Source: Pelosinus sp. IPA-1 (GTDB taxonomy: Bacteria > Bacillota > Negativicutes > DSM-13327). From it: a stretch of DNA of 64,000 bases. A program made the translations under genes and the position numbers. This document shows, piece after piece, positions 26,061 to 35,415 of this stretch; position 1 is the first letter of the stretch, and the number at the start of each line of letters is the position of its first letter. The DNA lies in NCBI RefSeq assembly GCF_030269905.1, contig NZ_BSVC01000006.1, forward strand, positions 310,001-374,000, given 5' to 3'. Under the pieces are notes generated by a model. It did no database searches and was not told where the DNA came from. It saw only the letters and a list, made by a program, of their open reading frames with translations.

Positions 26061-26630
26061 ATGAAGAAATGGAGATTTTTCGCTCTTGCTTTGTTAGTTG
26101 GATTTTGTTTTACCAGCTATTCATATGCATCCTATTCGCCTAGTTTTAATGATAGACCGACTGTGTTTGATCAAGGCAAAATTAGGGGATATTTTCTATG
26201 GCAAGATAAAGAGGGTTTTCATTTGCGAGCCACATCCAATGGGGGCATCCATAATTTTAGTGGAACGGTGCGTACCGACGGTCGATTTAAGAATGTTTTA
26301 GAAAACTATAAAGGCGATAATGACTATCTTGAAGTGAATAAAAGCCAAAATAAGATAAAATACAATATTACGACTTCAGAAGAGGAAGAGGGAATCGATT
26401 TTCAGCTTTCTTATGGGAGTTATATAAAATTTAGCTTATCCTTAGATAGTGAAGCTAGTAATCCTAATGAAATTTTTATAGGAAAAGATGGATGGCATCC
26501 CGTCAGTCATGATTTTACTATTCTGTATGATGGAGATTATACAAAATACATAGATGGACAAACTATTCTAATCATTGATAGCAGATTTGGGTGGCCAAGA
26601 GGAAAAGGGACAGGTCAAGGCAGAGATTAA
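26061..26630 (+). CDS. Secreted hypothetical protein
   Basis: ATG 26061 behind GGGGGATAACT. It opens with a Sec signal peptide: basic KKWR, hydrophobic FFALALLVGFCFTSY, and a likely cleavage after SYA. The mature 160 residues are acidic, Trp/Tyr-containing and beta-rich, resembling small secreted ligand-binding or inhibitor-like proteins without a family I can name. The stop is 24 bases from the start of the site-2 protease gene, so the two probably form an operon. Confidence 0.65.
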   Translation: MKKWRFFALALLVGFCFTSYSYASYSPSFNDRPTVFDQGKIRGYFLWQDKEGFHLRATSNGGIHNFSGTVRTDGRFKNVLENYKGDNDYLEVNKSQNKIKYNITTSEEEEGIDFQLSYGSYIKFSLSLDSEASNPNEIFIGKDGWHPVSHDFTILYDGDYTKYIDGQTILIIDSRFGWPRGKGTGQGRD

Positions 26631-26654
26631 TCAATAATAGGAGGTATGCTAATT

Positions 26655-27491
26655 ATGGATGAAAATAAAGATAACGTTACAGTTATAGCAAATGAAGAAG
26701 CTAACTCTGAGCAAGAACCTCCTAAGAAGAAAAGTAGATGGGGTTGGTTTACTAGCATCGGCGGGGTTCTGCTGCTTTTAAAAGCCTCAAAGATATGGGC
26801 AATTATAAAGGGAGCGCTTATACTCCTTAAACTCGGTAAATTCCTTACTACAGGTTTGTCGATGATGCTAACCGTTGTTATATATACTTTTATATATGGC
26901 TGGAAATATGCAGTAGGGATTGTATTATTGTTGTTTGTACATGAAATGGGACATTTGGTTGCGTCTAGAAGGTTAGGTATTAATACAAGCTTGCCAATGT
27001 TTATTCCTTTTTTCGGTGCAATCATCCAAATGAAAGAAGCACCGAAAGATGCAAAGACTGAATCTATCGTTGGCATTGCTGGTCCAATTTTCGGAGCCTT
27101 GGGAGCATTTGTTTGTCTTTGGATTGGAGAAATATTTGACTCTATGTTACTATATGCTTTAGCTTATTTCGGCTTCTTTTTAACTGTTTTTAATTTGATT
27201 CCAGCCCATCCACTTGATGGGGGACGTATTGTAACTGCTATATCCCTAAAGCTTTGGCTCGTTGGTATTCCTATAATGCTCTTTTTTTCTCTGTACTTCT
27301 TCAACCCTATCGGAATTTTAATTTCTATATTGGCAGTAAAAAAAGCATGGGAAGTTTGGAAAGATCGAGAGAATCCGTATTATGATACTGATCCAGGGTT
27401 TCGTCTAAAAATGGGCTTTTCCTATTTTGCTCTTTTTGCTCTGTCAGCCTATTATACTTACAATTTACATGAAACGCTGAATAGACACTAA
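26655..27491 (+). CDS. Site-2 protease family (M50) membrane metalloprotease
   Basis: I chose ATG 26655 because AGGAGG at 26640-26645 abuts the ATG at 26646. After an acidic cytoplasmic start come several membrane helices. The zinc site HEMGH sits in a helix (LLLFVHEMGHLVASRRLGI) and the third ligand is in NLIPAHPLDGGR, the NPDG-like motif. This is the minimal RseP/SpoIVFB-like fold without a PDZ domain. It may cut a membrane-anchored regulator; no anti-sigma factor is next to it. The secreted protein before it could be a modulator (inference). Confidence 0.88.
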   Translation: MDENKDNVTVIANEEANSEQEPPKKKSRWGWFTSIGGVLLLLKASKIWAIIKGALILLKLGKFLTTGLSMMLTVVIYTFIYGWKYAVGIVLLLFVHEMGHLVASRRLGINTSLPMFIPFFGAIIQMKEAPKDAKTESIVGIAGPIFGALGAFVCLWIGEIFDSMLLYALAYFGFFLTVFNLIPAHPLDGGRIVTAISLKLWLVGIPIMLFFSLYFFNPIGILISILAVKKAWEVWKDRENPYYDTDPGFRLKMGFSYFALFALSAYYTYNLHETLNRH

Positions 27492-27652
27492 TTTTAGCGA
27501 ATGTTACTTATTTACCGTCAAATAAAGACTTATTAAATTCGATCTTTAACCCCCTTGTTTTAACCTAGGATATTTGGGATAATAATAAGATTGTTAACCT
27601 TGATAAGGAAAGAGAAGAGGATTGATTTTAAGCTTGGAAAAGAGGATTATGA

Positions 27653-28711
27653 ATGATTAAAGAATCCATTTATGGATTGACATTAGATCAACTGGTAACA
27701 TGGCTTGGGGAGCGTGAGCATAAAAGGTCTAGGGCATTGCAAGTATGGGATTGGCTTTATAGGAAGCGGGTAAGAAGTTTCTCAGAAATGATGGATGTCA
27801 ATAAAGAATGTATTGAATTATTAGCCGATCATTTTGTCATCCAAACCTTAAGTGAACATTTACGCCAAGAATCAGAAGATGGAACGATTAAATTTTTGTT
27901 CAAGTTACAGGATGATAACCTGATTGAAACTGTATTAATGAGGCACAAATTCGGTTTGTCTGTTTGTGTTACAACCCAAGTAGGGTGTAATATAGGATGT
28001 AGTTTTTGTGCAAGCGGACTACTGAGAAAGAATCGTGATTTATCCAGTGGCGAAATTGTAGAACAAATTATGAAAGTCCAGCATTATTTAGATGGAAGGA
28101 ACCAAGATGAAAAGGTAAGTCATGTTGTGGTAATGGGTATCGGAGAACCATTTGATAACTTTAAAAATCTAATAGACTTTTTACTGATTATTAAAGACCA
28201 TAAAGGACTTGCTGTTGCGGGAAGACGTATTACCGTATCTACTAGTGGTCTTGCAGATAAAATTATAGAATTTGCCGATGCTAACTTGCAGGTAAACCTG
28301 GCGATTTCATTGCACGCACCCAATGAAGAACTTCGAACCCGCATCATGAAGATCAATCGTATCTTTTCAATTGAAAAAGTAATGCAAGCCGTTACTTACT
28401 ATTTGAAGAAAACGAATCGTAGAATTACGTTGGAATATATTTTATTAAAAAACGTGAATGATCGTAGAGAACATGCCTTAGAGCTTGCCCATTTGATTGG
28501 TGATAAAAAGCATCTTACAAATGTTAACTTAATTCCTTATAATCCAGTGGATGAGCACAGTCAATATCAAAGAAGCGACCTAGATTCTATGCGGGCATTT
28601 TATGATACACTAAAAAAGCAAGGTATTAATTGTAGCAATCGACTAGAGCATGGCACAGATATTGATGCTGCTTGTGGGCAGTTAAGAAGCAAACAAATCA
28701 AAAAAATGTAG
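27653..28711 (+). CDS. rlmN: 23S rRNA (adenine2503-C2)-methyltransferase RlmN
   Basis: A 352-residue radical SAM enzyme from ATG 27653 behind AAGAGG. The cluster motif is CNIGCSFC (Cys112, 116, 119). [13 protein letters not shown] and [12 protein letters not shown] are RlmN hallmarks, and the C-terminal DAACGQLR holds the catalytic Cys at about 341. It methylates A2503 of 23S rRNA and probably A37 of some tRNAs. Cfr has the same fold, but the FDNF and phrasing around the cluster fit RlmN. It lies alone here rather than beside rsmB or stk genes, so a second copy elsewhere is possible. Confidence 0.9.
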   Translation: MIKESIYGLTLDQLVTWLGEREHKRSRALQVWDWLYRKRVRSFSEMMDVNKECIELLADHFVIQTLSEHLRQESEDGTIKFLFKLQDDNLIETVLMRHKFGLSVCVTTQVGCNIGCSFCASGLLRKNRDLSSGEIVEQIMKVQHYLDGRNQDEKVSHVVVMGIGEPFDNFKNLIDFLLIIKDHKGLAVAGRRITVSTSGLADKIIEFADANLQVNLAISLHAPNEELRTRIMKINRIFSIEKVMQAVTYYLKKTNRRITLEYILLKNVNDRREHALELAHLIGDKKHLTNVNLIPYNPVDEHSQYQRSDLDSMRAFYDTLKKQGINCSNRLEHGTDIDAACGQLRSKQIKKM

Positions 28712-28763
28712 AAAGTAACCTAATATAGAATATAGAGTTTGTATTCAGATGATGAGGTGGAAA

Positions 28764-29105
28764 GTGAAAATAGCGATATTGGTCAGGGAAGAAACTATGC
28801 AACGTTGTACAGGTAGGGGATGTCTTAACGCTTTCTTTCAGAAAAAGGATGCCTTTGAAAAATATGAAGAAGCAGTTCAGCTCGTCACTTTTACTCATGC
28901 CGATGGAGATATTGATCATAAAATTGAGACGATGATTAAAAACGGTGTGGATGTGGTGCATTTATCCTCCTGCATGCGCGGGAAAGCAGCGAATTATGAA
29001 ATTTTAGCAAAACGCCTTGGAGAACATTTTGATGTTATTGGATACACCCATGGATCAGAAGACGGCAAGGGCCAAAAAACAATAAATATTAAGAAGAAGT
29101 TATAA
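28764..29105 (+). CDS. CGGC-domain protein
   Basis: GTG 28764 is the codon best positioned after GAGGTGG; the upstream ATGs overlap that site. The 113-residue product has the CGGC-domain pattern: IAILVREETMQRCTGRGCLN with conserved Cys, then VVHLSSCMRGKAANYE, and an ending IGYTHGSEDG. The conserved cysteines suggest metal binding. The role of this family is unproven. Confidence 0.75.
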   Translation: MKIAILVREETMQRCTGRGCLNAFFQKKDAFEKYEEAVQLVTFTHADGDIDHKIETMIKNGVDVVHLSSCMRGKAANYEILAKRLGEHFDVIGYTHGSEDGKGQKTINIKKKL

Positions 29106-29111
29106 TGGATG

Positions 29112-29151
29112 AACGCCTGTATCCTCGAAATTTGAGGGTATGGGCGTTTTT
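29112..29151 (+). terminator. Rho-independent terminator
   Basis: ACGCCTGTATCCTC and GAGGGTATGGGCGT pair and are followed by TTTT. Confidence 0.7.
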
Positions 29152-29225
29152 CAATAGCAGGTATTTGTCGGATAAAGTAGAATAATGTAATAGAATGAAT
29201 GCTTATTGAAAGGCGAGATGATTCA

Positions 29226-30725
29226 ATGCGATTCTTGCATAAATTTACACTGTTATTAAGCACGTTGATAATCGTTAGCAGTGTAATTCAATTTTTTACT
29301 TTCGACAGGCTTTTCCTTGCCAATACCAATTCTTTGTTATTGGCTACAAATGAAAAAGCTGCGAAGAATGTTGGAGAGCAACTTTTAACATTCTTTAAAA
29401 ATACCGAAAATTCCTTAAAAATGATAGCAGCGGATCCTAATATAAGAAGCGATCAAAGACTTCTTGATAAAATAAATGAAGTTATGCCTGAAGTCAATAT
29501 GATTATTATACTTGATAAACAAGGAGATATTTTACTTGCTAGCCGGAGTGAAAAAATAGCAGGTTTAAATTTGTCTCATAGGGATTATTTTCAACGTGCT
29601 ATTAAGGGTGAAACATATATCAGTGGCGTATATACAAGTATCACTGGGCGCCAAGTGGTCGCAATTTCAACTCCAATTATCGAAAATGATAATATAGTAG
29701 GTGTGGTTGTTGGGACGATTTGGCTGCATGAAAATAAATTGGTATCCATGTTCGATAATAAATCCTTTGGCCGTAGCGGATATATTGCCATTACTGACCA
29801 ACGAGGGGTTATAGTATACCATTCGGATCAAGAGCGCGTTGGGAAAAAGGGGTGGGTAGTCGATAAATTGCAAGGCTTGACAGGCTCAATTATAATGAAG
29901 AATTATTCTGGAAATGAGCGTCATATTGGATATAATAAGGTTCCAGAATTAGATTGGCATGTTATTGTGAGTACCCCGACAGCCGAGTTAGCAGAGCTTC
30001 GTAACATTATGCTGTATGAAATTCTTATGGTGACGCTTTTTACGATTCTTCTGGTTATTGTAATTGGTACTTATACTGTGCGGCGATATATGCGGCCACT
30101 TGAAAAACTAGTTGAGGCATTTCGCTTTGTCAAACAAGGAAAATACAAAAGAATTGCACCATATGGTTACGCTACGGAATTTGATGAAATGATTCAAGTA
30201 TATAACGATACCATTAGTAAGCTTGAGGAAGTTCATATTTCATTGGTGGGAGCGGCTGATAGTGATGGCTTGACTGGGGCCTATAATCGTAGATCTTTTG
30301 ATAAAACATTAGAATTAATTAAAGGTGAACTACAATCAGGATCTCTTGCCACATTAGGAATTATGTTATTAGACTTGGATAACTTTAAACGTCAAAATGA
30401 TACAAGTGGTCATGTAGCTGGTGATGATATTTTGAAAAGGTTTACAGATATAGCGCAGTCTGTTGTAGGAAATCGTGCCATATTTCGGTTCGGTGGAGAT
30501 GAATTTGCGATTATCTTACGCAATATCCCAGATACAACGTTTAAGTTATATGCAGAACAAATACGTCTGCAGTCTGCAGAAAAATTAAAGTCTTGTACAG
30601 TGAGTATCGGTATTGCAACTTACCCTAAAAATGCTGTTTCTATTGATGAATTACTAAAATTTGCCGATAAAGCGCTGTATATGAGTAAGAATACTAAAAA
30701 TAAGGTAACAGAGTATCTGGGCTAG
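29226..30725 (+). CDS. Membrane GGDEF diguanylate cyclase with Cache sensor
   Basis: ATG 29226 with AAAGGCGAG upstream. Order: N-terminal TM helix, extracellular double-Cache (PAS-like) sensor to about residue 265, second TM helix (LMVTLFTILLVIVIGTYTV), a HAMP-like stretch, then GGDEF. The catalytic motif is intact as FRFGGDEFAIIL, preceded by DSDGLTGAYNRRSF. The residues before it do not form an RxxD inhibitory site, so product feedback is probably absent. It makes c-di-GMP in response to an unknown extracellular ligand. The HD-GYP protein at 21.5 kb is a plausible opposing enzyme. Confidence 0.92.
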   Translation: MRFLHKFTLLLSTLIIVSSVIQFFTFDRLFLANTNSLLLATNEKAAKNVGEQLLTFFKNTENSLKMIAADPNIRSDQRLLDKINEVMPEVNMIIILDKQGDILLASRSEKIAGLNLSHRDYFQRAIKGETYISGVYTSITGRQVVAISTPIIENDNIVGVVVGTIWLHENKLVSMFDNKSFGRSGYIAITDQRGVIVYHSDQERVGKKGWVVDKLQGLTGSIIMKNYSGNERHIGYNKVPELDWHVIVSTPTAELAELRNIMLYEILMVTLFTILLVIVIGTYTVRRYMRPLEKLVEAFRFVKQGKYKRIAPYGYATEFDEMIQVYNDTISKLEEVHISLVGAADSDGLTGAYNRRSFDKTLELIKGELQSGSLATLGIMLLDLDNFKRQNDTSGHVAGDDILKRFTDIAQSVVGNRAIFRFGGDEFAIILRNIPDTTFKLYAEQIRLQSAEKLKSCTVSIGIATYPKNAVSIDELLKFADKALYMSKNTKNKVTEYLG

Positions 30726-30779
30726 TAATTGATTCAAATATACTGGACGAACAATTCTTTTTGTAAATTGGAATAAAAA

Positions 30780-30812
30780 GAAAACAACTACTGAAAAGTA
30801 GTTGTTTTCTCA
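30780..30812 (+). terminator. Terminator of the diguanylate cyclase gene
   Basis: AAAACAACTACT-GAAA-AGTAGTTGTTTT followed by CTC; a perfect 12-bp stem. Confidence 0.7.
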
Positions 30813-30851
30813 CATGGCAAGTTTGGCTACTATTGGAGGTAAAAGTTTTAT

Positions 30852-30962
30852 TTAGCAAGAAGAACTATCATTATCATTAAAGCAGCACAACAGCAAGAGG
30901 ATGATTATTATAATCACGACTCCTCTACTGTTATTATGTCCGCCGCCGCATCCAAAGCCCAT
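30852..30962 (-). CDS. YjcZ-like small hydrophobic sporulation-type protein, 36 aa
   Basis: Minus-strand ATG 30962 after AAAAGGAGGG. The 36-residue product has a Gly/Cys-rich start MGFGCGGGHNN, a very hydrophobic middle VVIIIIILLLLCC and a Ser/Cys tail. This matches the general shape of YjcZ/YhjZ-type proteins that spore formers make by the handful. The strong ribosome site supports it although it is too short for routine gene calling. Exact family is inferred from composition. Confidence 0.65.
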   Translation of the reverse strand: MGFGCGGGHNNSRGVVIIIIILLLLCCFNDNDSSSC

Positions 30963-31097
30963 AATAAACCCTCCTTTTAATGCATATGTAGTACTTACGC
31001 TGTATTGTATGATTAAGATGAAAAAATGTTAAAGAATATTTTGTGCATAAAGTATATGGGTACACTTTAAATGTTTGCTTCTTATTTATTTAAAATG

Positions 31098-31141
31098 AAA
31101 AAACGCGGAAAAATCGTGTGCGATTTCTTCCGCGTTTTTCT
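31098..31141. terminator. Bidirectional terminator
   Basis: AAAACGCGGAA and TTCCGCGTTTTT, with an inner AATCG/CGATT extension and A/T runs on both flanks. It serves the leftward EamA gene. Confidence 0.75.
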
Positions 31142-31175
31142 CATTTCAATTAAGTGAATTTACGTTTTAAAGTAG

Positions 31176-32102
31176 TTACTGTTGTAAGCGATTCTTTAAA
31201 ATCACTAAGCGAGCTGGAATTTTAATAACACCTGTACCCAAGCTGACACCTAAGAGAACAAGAAGAAGAGCAACAAAATGATACCAGCTTAATTGTTCTC
31301 CTAAGAAGAAAGCCGAGGCAAGAACACCTACTATGGGAGAAGCATTTTGGAAAAGAGAGGCTGTGGAAGCTCCCACTTTTTGTATGGCTGTATTCCACCA
31401 CAAAGCTCCTAATGCCGTACTCAAAAAGCTCGAAGACAGTAGCACAACAATTGGCCAAAAACCGAAACTACCGGGGTAGCTCCATTCAGGGTTGACAGAT
31501 AGCCCTAATATCAATAATCCAATAGAAGCTAAGGTATGGCTATAAGCTGTTACTACTAAGGGAGAAACGGATACAGTAGCTTTTTTAACAAATAAAGAAC
31601 CGATTACAAAGGTAATGGTTGCAATTAACACAACTCCATCACCAAAAAGTGTGGCACCGCCTTGTGATTTACCTGAGACGACCAGCAGCAACCCGCCAAA
31701 TCCCAAAAGAATAGCAATTCCTTTTTCCCAGGTAAATTCTTCTTTTAGGAGATAGCCAGCAGAAGTAGTTGTAAACAATGGATTTAAGCCCAAAATAAGA
31801 ACAGCATGCATTCCGCTGGTAGCAGTTAACCCTATGTTAAGTGCAATTTGGTGGAGAAAAATACAAAACGTGGAAACCCCAATAATAGGAAGCCATTCTT
31901 TGTGAGAAAGCTTTTTGTATCCATGTTTTTTAAAGACGAGAGGTAAGAGTAAGGCGCTCGCTAGACATAAACGAATAGGAGCCAACGCCAATGGCGGGAA
32001 AAAACTAGTGAGATATTTAATTGCGACTACATTGAGTCCCCATAGAATTACAACTAGAATCAGCAGGAAGAATACATGCCGATTATCATTTACCTTTGTC
32101 AA
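31176..32102 (-). CDS. EamA/DMT-family transporter
   Basis: TTG start at 32102 with CGGAGTG upstream. The 308-residue product has ten hydrophobic segments in two homologous EamA halves; the N-terminal VVILWGLNVVAIKYL and the second-half GASTASLFQNASPIVGVL are typical. Members export amino acids, nucleosides or metabolites; the cargo is unknown. It lies near a LysR regulator and a second EamA gene but on the leftward strand, just after the LysR gene. Confidence 0.88.
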   Translation of the reverse strand: MTKVNDNRHVFFLLILVVILWGLNVVAIKYLTSFFPPLALAPIRLCLASALLLPLVFKKHGYKKLSHKEWLPIIGVSTFCIFLHQIALNIGLTATSGMHAVLILGLNPLFTTTSAGYLLKEEFTWEKGIAILLGFGGLLLVVSGKSQGGATLFGDGVVLIATITFVIGSLFVKKATVSVSPLVVTAYSHTLASIGLLILGLSVNPEWSYPGSFGFWPIVVLLSSSFLSTALGALWWNTAIQKVGASTASLFQNASPIVGVLASAFFLGEQLSWYHFVALLLVLLGVSLGTGVIKIPARLVILKNRLQQ

Positions 32103-32219
32103 ATTTCGTCACTCCGATACAAATTATAATTCCTTATCTTATCACAGCATGTTAGAAAGGAAAAGTATAATTTCTTGTATCGTTGTTTCATGGTAATAAA
32201 ATGGCGAGGAAAATCTGTT

Positions 32220-33104
32220 TTAAAAATGAAAATCTTTAAAGCCTAGGACTAATTCCTCAATAAATTTATCAGTAGCTGCTGATAAAAATCTGTCTTTTCG
32301 ATAGATAAGTCCCATTTCTTTTTTCATAGCAGGGTTTGCTATTGAAACAGTTTGAATGCGTTCATCTGCATAACTATTAATGTAGGATCGAGGGAGAATC
32401 GTGACTGCAATATTACGGCCTACGATCTCAAGCAAGTGTTCAAAGGGCATCATTTCGATTATTGGATTAAACAAAAAGCCAAGTTCTTCTGTAGCGTGGT
32501 CAATAAATTGTCGGATAATGTACTTGGGAGGGGGGAGCACAATGGAGATTGATTTAAGCATATCAAGGTTCACTGATTTTTGTTTGCTAAGTTCATTTTT
32601 TTTGCATACGGCAAGACATAATTCTTCCGCGTATAAATAAAGACTTGCTAGCTGCAGGTCGTCTAATGGTAAAAAAGCAATTCCAATATCTAACTCATTT
32701 TTAAGTAGCTTTTCTTTTATTTCTTCTGTTGATAGTTGGATAATGGAAAGATTAATACCTGGATAACGAGTATGAAATTTTACGATTGAAGAGATCAGCA
32801 GATGGCTTCCGGAACATCCTACAGCAAGGCTGCCCCTTTCAAGACCTTGCAATTCTCCGATGGCAGTATGAGCTTGTTTCAATTCACCAAAAATTTGCAG
32901 ACAATGTTGATATAGAATTTCTCCCGCCTGGGTGACAAGAACCTTTTTGCCTACTCTGTCAAAAAGAAGGGCATCTACCTCACTTTCTAAAATTCTAATT
33001 TGTTGACTCAAAGTAGGCTGAGATATGCCAAGCTTTTCAGCAGCTTTTGTAAAGTGAAGTTCTTTATACATTGCCATAAAATACTCCAAATGCCTGAGCT
33101 CCAT
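32220..33104 (-). CDS. LysR-family transcriptional regulator
   Basis: ATG 33104 behind GGGTGTG; the longer upstream start lacks a ribosome site. The 294-residue product begins MELRHLEYFMAMYKELHFTK, then AAEKLGISQPTLSQQIRILE as the HTH, followed by a periplasmic-binding-like effector domain. It is divergent from the EamA gene at 33228, with a perfect palindrome between them, and probably controls that exporter and perhaps the leftward EamA gene after it. Effector unknown. Confidence 0.92.
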   Translation of the reverse strand: MELRHLEYFMAMYKELHFTKAAEKLGISQPTLSQQIRILESEVDALLFDRVGKKVLVTQAGEILYQHCLQIFGELKQAHTAIGELQGLERGSLAVGCSGSHLLISSIVKFHTRYPGINLSIIQLSTEEIKEKLLKNELDIGIAFLPLDDLQLASLYLYAEELCLAVCKKNELSKQKSVNLDMLKSISIVLPPPKYIIRQFIDHATEELGFLFNPIIEMMPFEHLLEIVGRNIAVTILPRSYINSYADERIQTVSIANPAMKKEMGLIYRKDRFLSAATDKFIEELVLGFKDFHF

Positions 33105-33120
33105 TGTGTTCACACCCAAT

Positions 33121-33137
33121 CATAGTTTATAACTATG
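33121..33137. promoter_or_regulatory. LysR operator, perfect palindrome
   Basis: CATAGTT-TAT-AACTATG lies 17 bases from the LysR start and about 20 bases before the -35 of the divergent exporter. It contains a T-N11-A core as expected for LysR regulators. Confidence 0.7.
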
Positions 33138-33158
33138 ATTATACTAAAAATTATTAGA

Positions 33159-33187
33159 TTGATCAATTATAGACTGTTGCATATAAT
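33159..33187 (+). promoter_or_regulatory. Sigma-A promoter of the EamA exporter
   Basis: TTGATC (33159-33164) and TATAAT (33182-33187) with exactly 17 bases between, adjacent to the LysR palindrome. Confidence 0.75.
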
Positions 33188-33227
33188 AAGAGCAACCAAT
33201 AGAATTTAGTTGCGGAGGATGATTGTT

Positions 33228-34187
33228 ATGAAATATAAAGAATTTGTATTTCTTTTAATATGTAACTTATTATGGGCAGGAAATTTTATATTTGGCAAAT
33301 TTGTTATTCAAGAGTTCTCTCCACTCTGGATTACTTTTCTGCGTTGGATGATTGCAGTCAGCATTCTATTTCCTGTTGCAGTAGTACATGACAATTTGAA
33401 CTATGCAAAGATGAGAAGTATACTGAAAGAATCTTGGCCGGCGTTAACTTGCATGGGGATATCGGGAGGAATCTTATTCAATGTATTTACTTATTCAGCC
33501 TTGCAATATACTTCTCCAACGAATGGATCGTTAGTTTTTTCCTTAACACCTGCTATCACAATGATTTTTTCTTATCTTATTTGGAAGGAAAAAGTTTCGA
33601 TAATGCAGATGGCAGGGTTAAGTATTTCCTTTTTGGGTGTGGTAGTTTTATTGACAAGTGGGAATATACTGCACGTGTTTCAAATGGATTTTAATAGAGG
33701 GGATTTACTAATGATAGGAGCGGATCTTTGTTGGATGATATATGCTTTTTCATGTAAGAAATCAGCTACTGTACCGCCGATTACTGCGATAGCGATTTCT
33801 TCATTAATTGCAATATTCATTATGATTCCCTTTATCATTCTGCAGCCTATTGATTTTCATCAAGTAACTCGTACCGGAATAAATGGGGTTCTTTATATCG
33901 GTGTTTTTGCCTCGGTGTTTGCGTTTATCTTATGGAATATGTCCCTTCGCATAGTCGGTGCTAGTAAAGCAAATCTTACAGTCAATTTAATCCCTGTTTA
34001 TACGGCTGCTATTGCTATTATTATCGGAGAACAAGTTTCTGCAACCCAATTATGGGGTGGGGCAATGGTATTAACAGGCTTAGTTTTAACAAGTCAAAAA
34101 CGCAAAGAATTGATTTGTATTCGTGTCAATAAACAAGAGGTCGATTTGGGTGATGCTACTATCAAGCGTCCTCATTATGTAAATTGA
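33228..34187 (+). CDS. EamA/DMT-family transporter
   Basis: ATG 33228 with GCGGAGG nine bases upstream; two earlier ATGs are too close to the site. The 319-residue product has ten membrane segments and two EamA repeats (LLWAGNFIFGKFV; GASKANLTVNLIPVYTAAIA). It is divergent from, and probably induced by, the LysR gene. The cargo is unknown. The C-terminus has an unusual 35-residue hydrophilic extension. Confidence 0.88.
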   Translation: MKYKEFVFLLICNLLWAGNFIFGKFVIQEFSPLWITFLRWMIAVSILFPVAVVHDNLNYAKMRSILKESWPALTCMGISGGILFNVFTYSALQYTSPTNGSLVFSLTPAITMIFSYLIWKEKVSIMQMAGLSISFLGVVVLLTSGNILHVFQMDFNRGDLLMIGADLCWMIYAFSCKKSATVPPITAIAISSLIAIFIMIPFIILQPIDFHQVTRTGINGVLYIGVFASVFAFILWNMSLRIVGASKANLTVNLIPVYTAAIAIIIGEQVSATQLWGGAMVLTGLVLTSQKRKELICIRVNKQEVDLGDATIKRPHYVN

Positions 34188-34217
34188 ATTTTAAATTGGA
34201 TCGTGAGAATAAAACGA

Positions 34218-34264
34218 CCTAGCTGTAGATTAGAACCTTCATATCTACAGCTAGGCCTTTTTTT
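34218..34264 (+). terminator. Terminator of the EamA gene
   Basis: CCTAGCTGTAGAT and ATCTACAGCTAGG with a 12-base loop, followed by CCTTTTTTTT. Confidence 0.85.
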
Positions 34265-34314
34265 CTATGACAGTGTATAATGAGTAATTGCTAAACGCAG
34301 ATAATAAAAATATA

Positions 34315-34343
34315 TTGACATAATAATTTAAATTGCATACAAT
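34315..34343 (+). promoter_or_regulatory. Sigma-A promoter of the thioredoxin-reductase-like gene
   Basis: Perfect TTGACA (34315-34320), 17 bases, then TACAAT (34338-34343), 71 bases before the start codon. Confidence 0.75.
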
Positions 34344-34414
34344 ATAGTTGTAAACGATGTAAATTTGTAATAGAAATACAATAATTGTAACTCGTAATGC
34401 TAGGATGTGAAACT

Positions 34415-35344
34415 ATGAGTAAGAAGATAAAACAGGTAGATTTATTAATTATTGGTGCAGGTGTAGCTGGATTAACAGCTGGTATTTATGCTGGTAGGCT
34501 CAAGCTTAATACTTTAATTATCGAAGATGAAATCATTGGCGGGCAAATCCGGGACGCTTATATTATTGAAAATTATCCTGGGTTTAGCAGTATTAGTGGC
34601 AGTGATTTAATTGATAAAATGCAAGAACAGGCAATTAATTCAGGGGCAACGATTGATGAGTTTGATAGTGTAGTATCAGTAAAATTAACGGACAATGAAA
34701 AAATCATTGAAAGTGAAAAAAATATATATAAGCCAAAAGCTGTGATTATTGCGGCTGGTGCCAAACGCAAGGAATTACCTATACCGGAAGAAAAAAAATT
34801 TCGTGGAAATGGTATCCATTATTGTGAAATATGTGATGGACATTTATATGAAGGAAAACATATTGCGGTTGTTGGCGGTGGAAGTTCAAGTGTTGGAGCG
34901 GCTATCTTTTTGTCTAAATATGCAGAAAGAATTACCCTAATTCATCGTTCCGAGTATTTAAGAGCAGATAAAAAAAGTCAAGAAGAGTTGTTCAATAACA
35001 AAAAGATAAACTTTTTGTGGAATACACAAGTGAAACAGGCTATGGGTAATGAGTTGTTAGAATCTGTACTTTTAGAAAATGTTAATACAAAAGAAAATAC
35101 AGAGTTAAAGTTGGATGGAATCTTTGTAAATATTGGTTCGGTTCCTAGAACCGCTATGTATAAACAGTATATAAACATAGATAGCTATGGTAATATTGAA
35201 GCCAGTGAAACTTGTGAAACAAATGTAAAAGGTGTTTTTGCAGCGGGAGATGTGAGGGCTAAAGAGGTTAGGCAATTAACAACTGCTGCAAGTGATGGAA
35301 CCATCGCTGCATTAATGGCTGAAAAGTATATATTACAACAGTAA
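34415..35344 (+). CDS. Thioredoxin reductase-like FAD/NAD(P) oxidoreductase
   Basis: ATG 34415 after AGGATGTG. A 309-residue low-molecular-weight TrxB-type protein: FAD site LLIIGAGVAGLTAGIYAGRL, redox CEIC (in HYCEICDGH, where most TrxB have CATC), NAD(P) site VVGGGSSSVGAAIFLSKYA, and C-terminal GVFAAGDVRAKEVRQLTTAASDG (split GD motif). No thioredoxin or glycine reductase gene is adjacent, so its partner may be elsewhere, and a ferredoxin- or flavin-linked function is possible. Confidence 0.9.
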   Translation: MSKKIKQVDLLIIGAGVAGLTAGIYAGRLKLNTLIIEDEIIGGQIRDAYIIENYPGFSSISGSDLIDKMQEQAINSGATIDEFDSVVSVKLTDNEKIIESEKNIYKPKAVIIAAGAKRKELPIPEEKKFRGNGIHYCEICDGHLYEGKHIAVVGGGSSSVGAAIFLSKYAERITLIHRSEYLRADKKSQEELFNNKKINFLWNTQVKQAMGNELLESVLLENVNTKENTELKLDGIFVNIGSVPRTAMYKQYINIDSYGNIEASETCETNVKGVFAAGDVRAKEVRQLTTAASDGTIAALMAEKYILQQ

Positions 35345-35373
35345 ATAGGGGAATTAGGGTGGTAAAATAATTC

Positions 35374-35401
35374 GGCGTAGACAATATTGTCTACGCCGTT
35401 T
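35374..35401. terminator. Bidirectional terminator
   Basis: GGCGTAGACA and TGTCTACGCC flank ATAT as a perfect palindrome, followed by GTTTCTT, between convergent genes. Confidence 0.75.
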
Positions 35402-35415
35402 CTTATATAAAAGAA

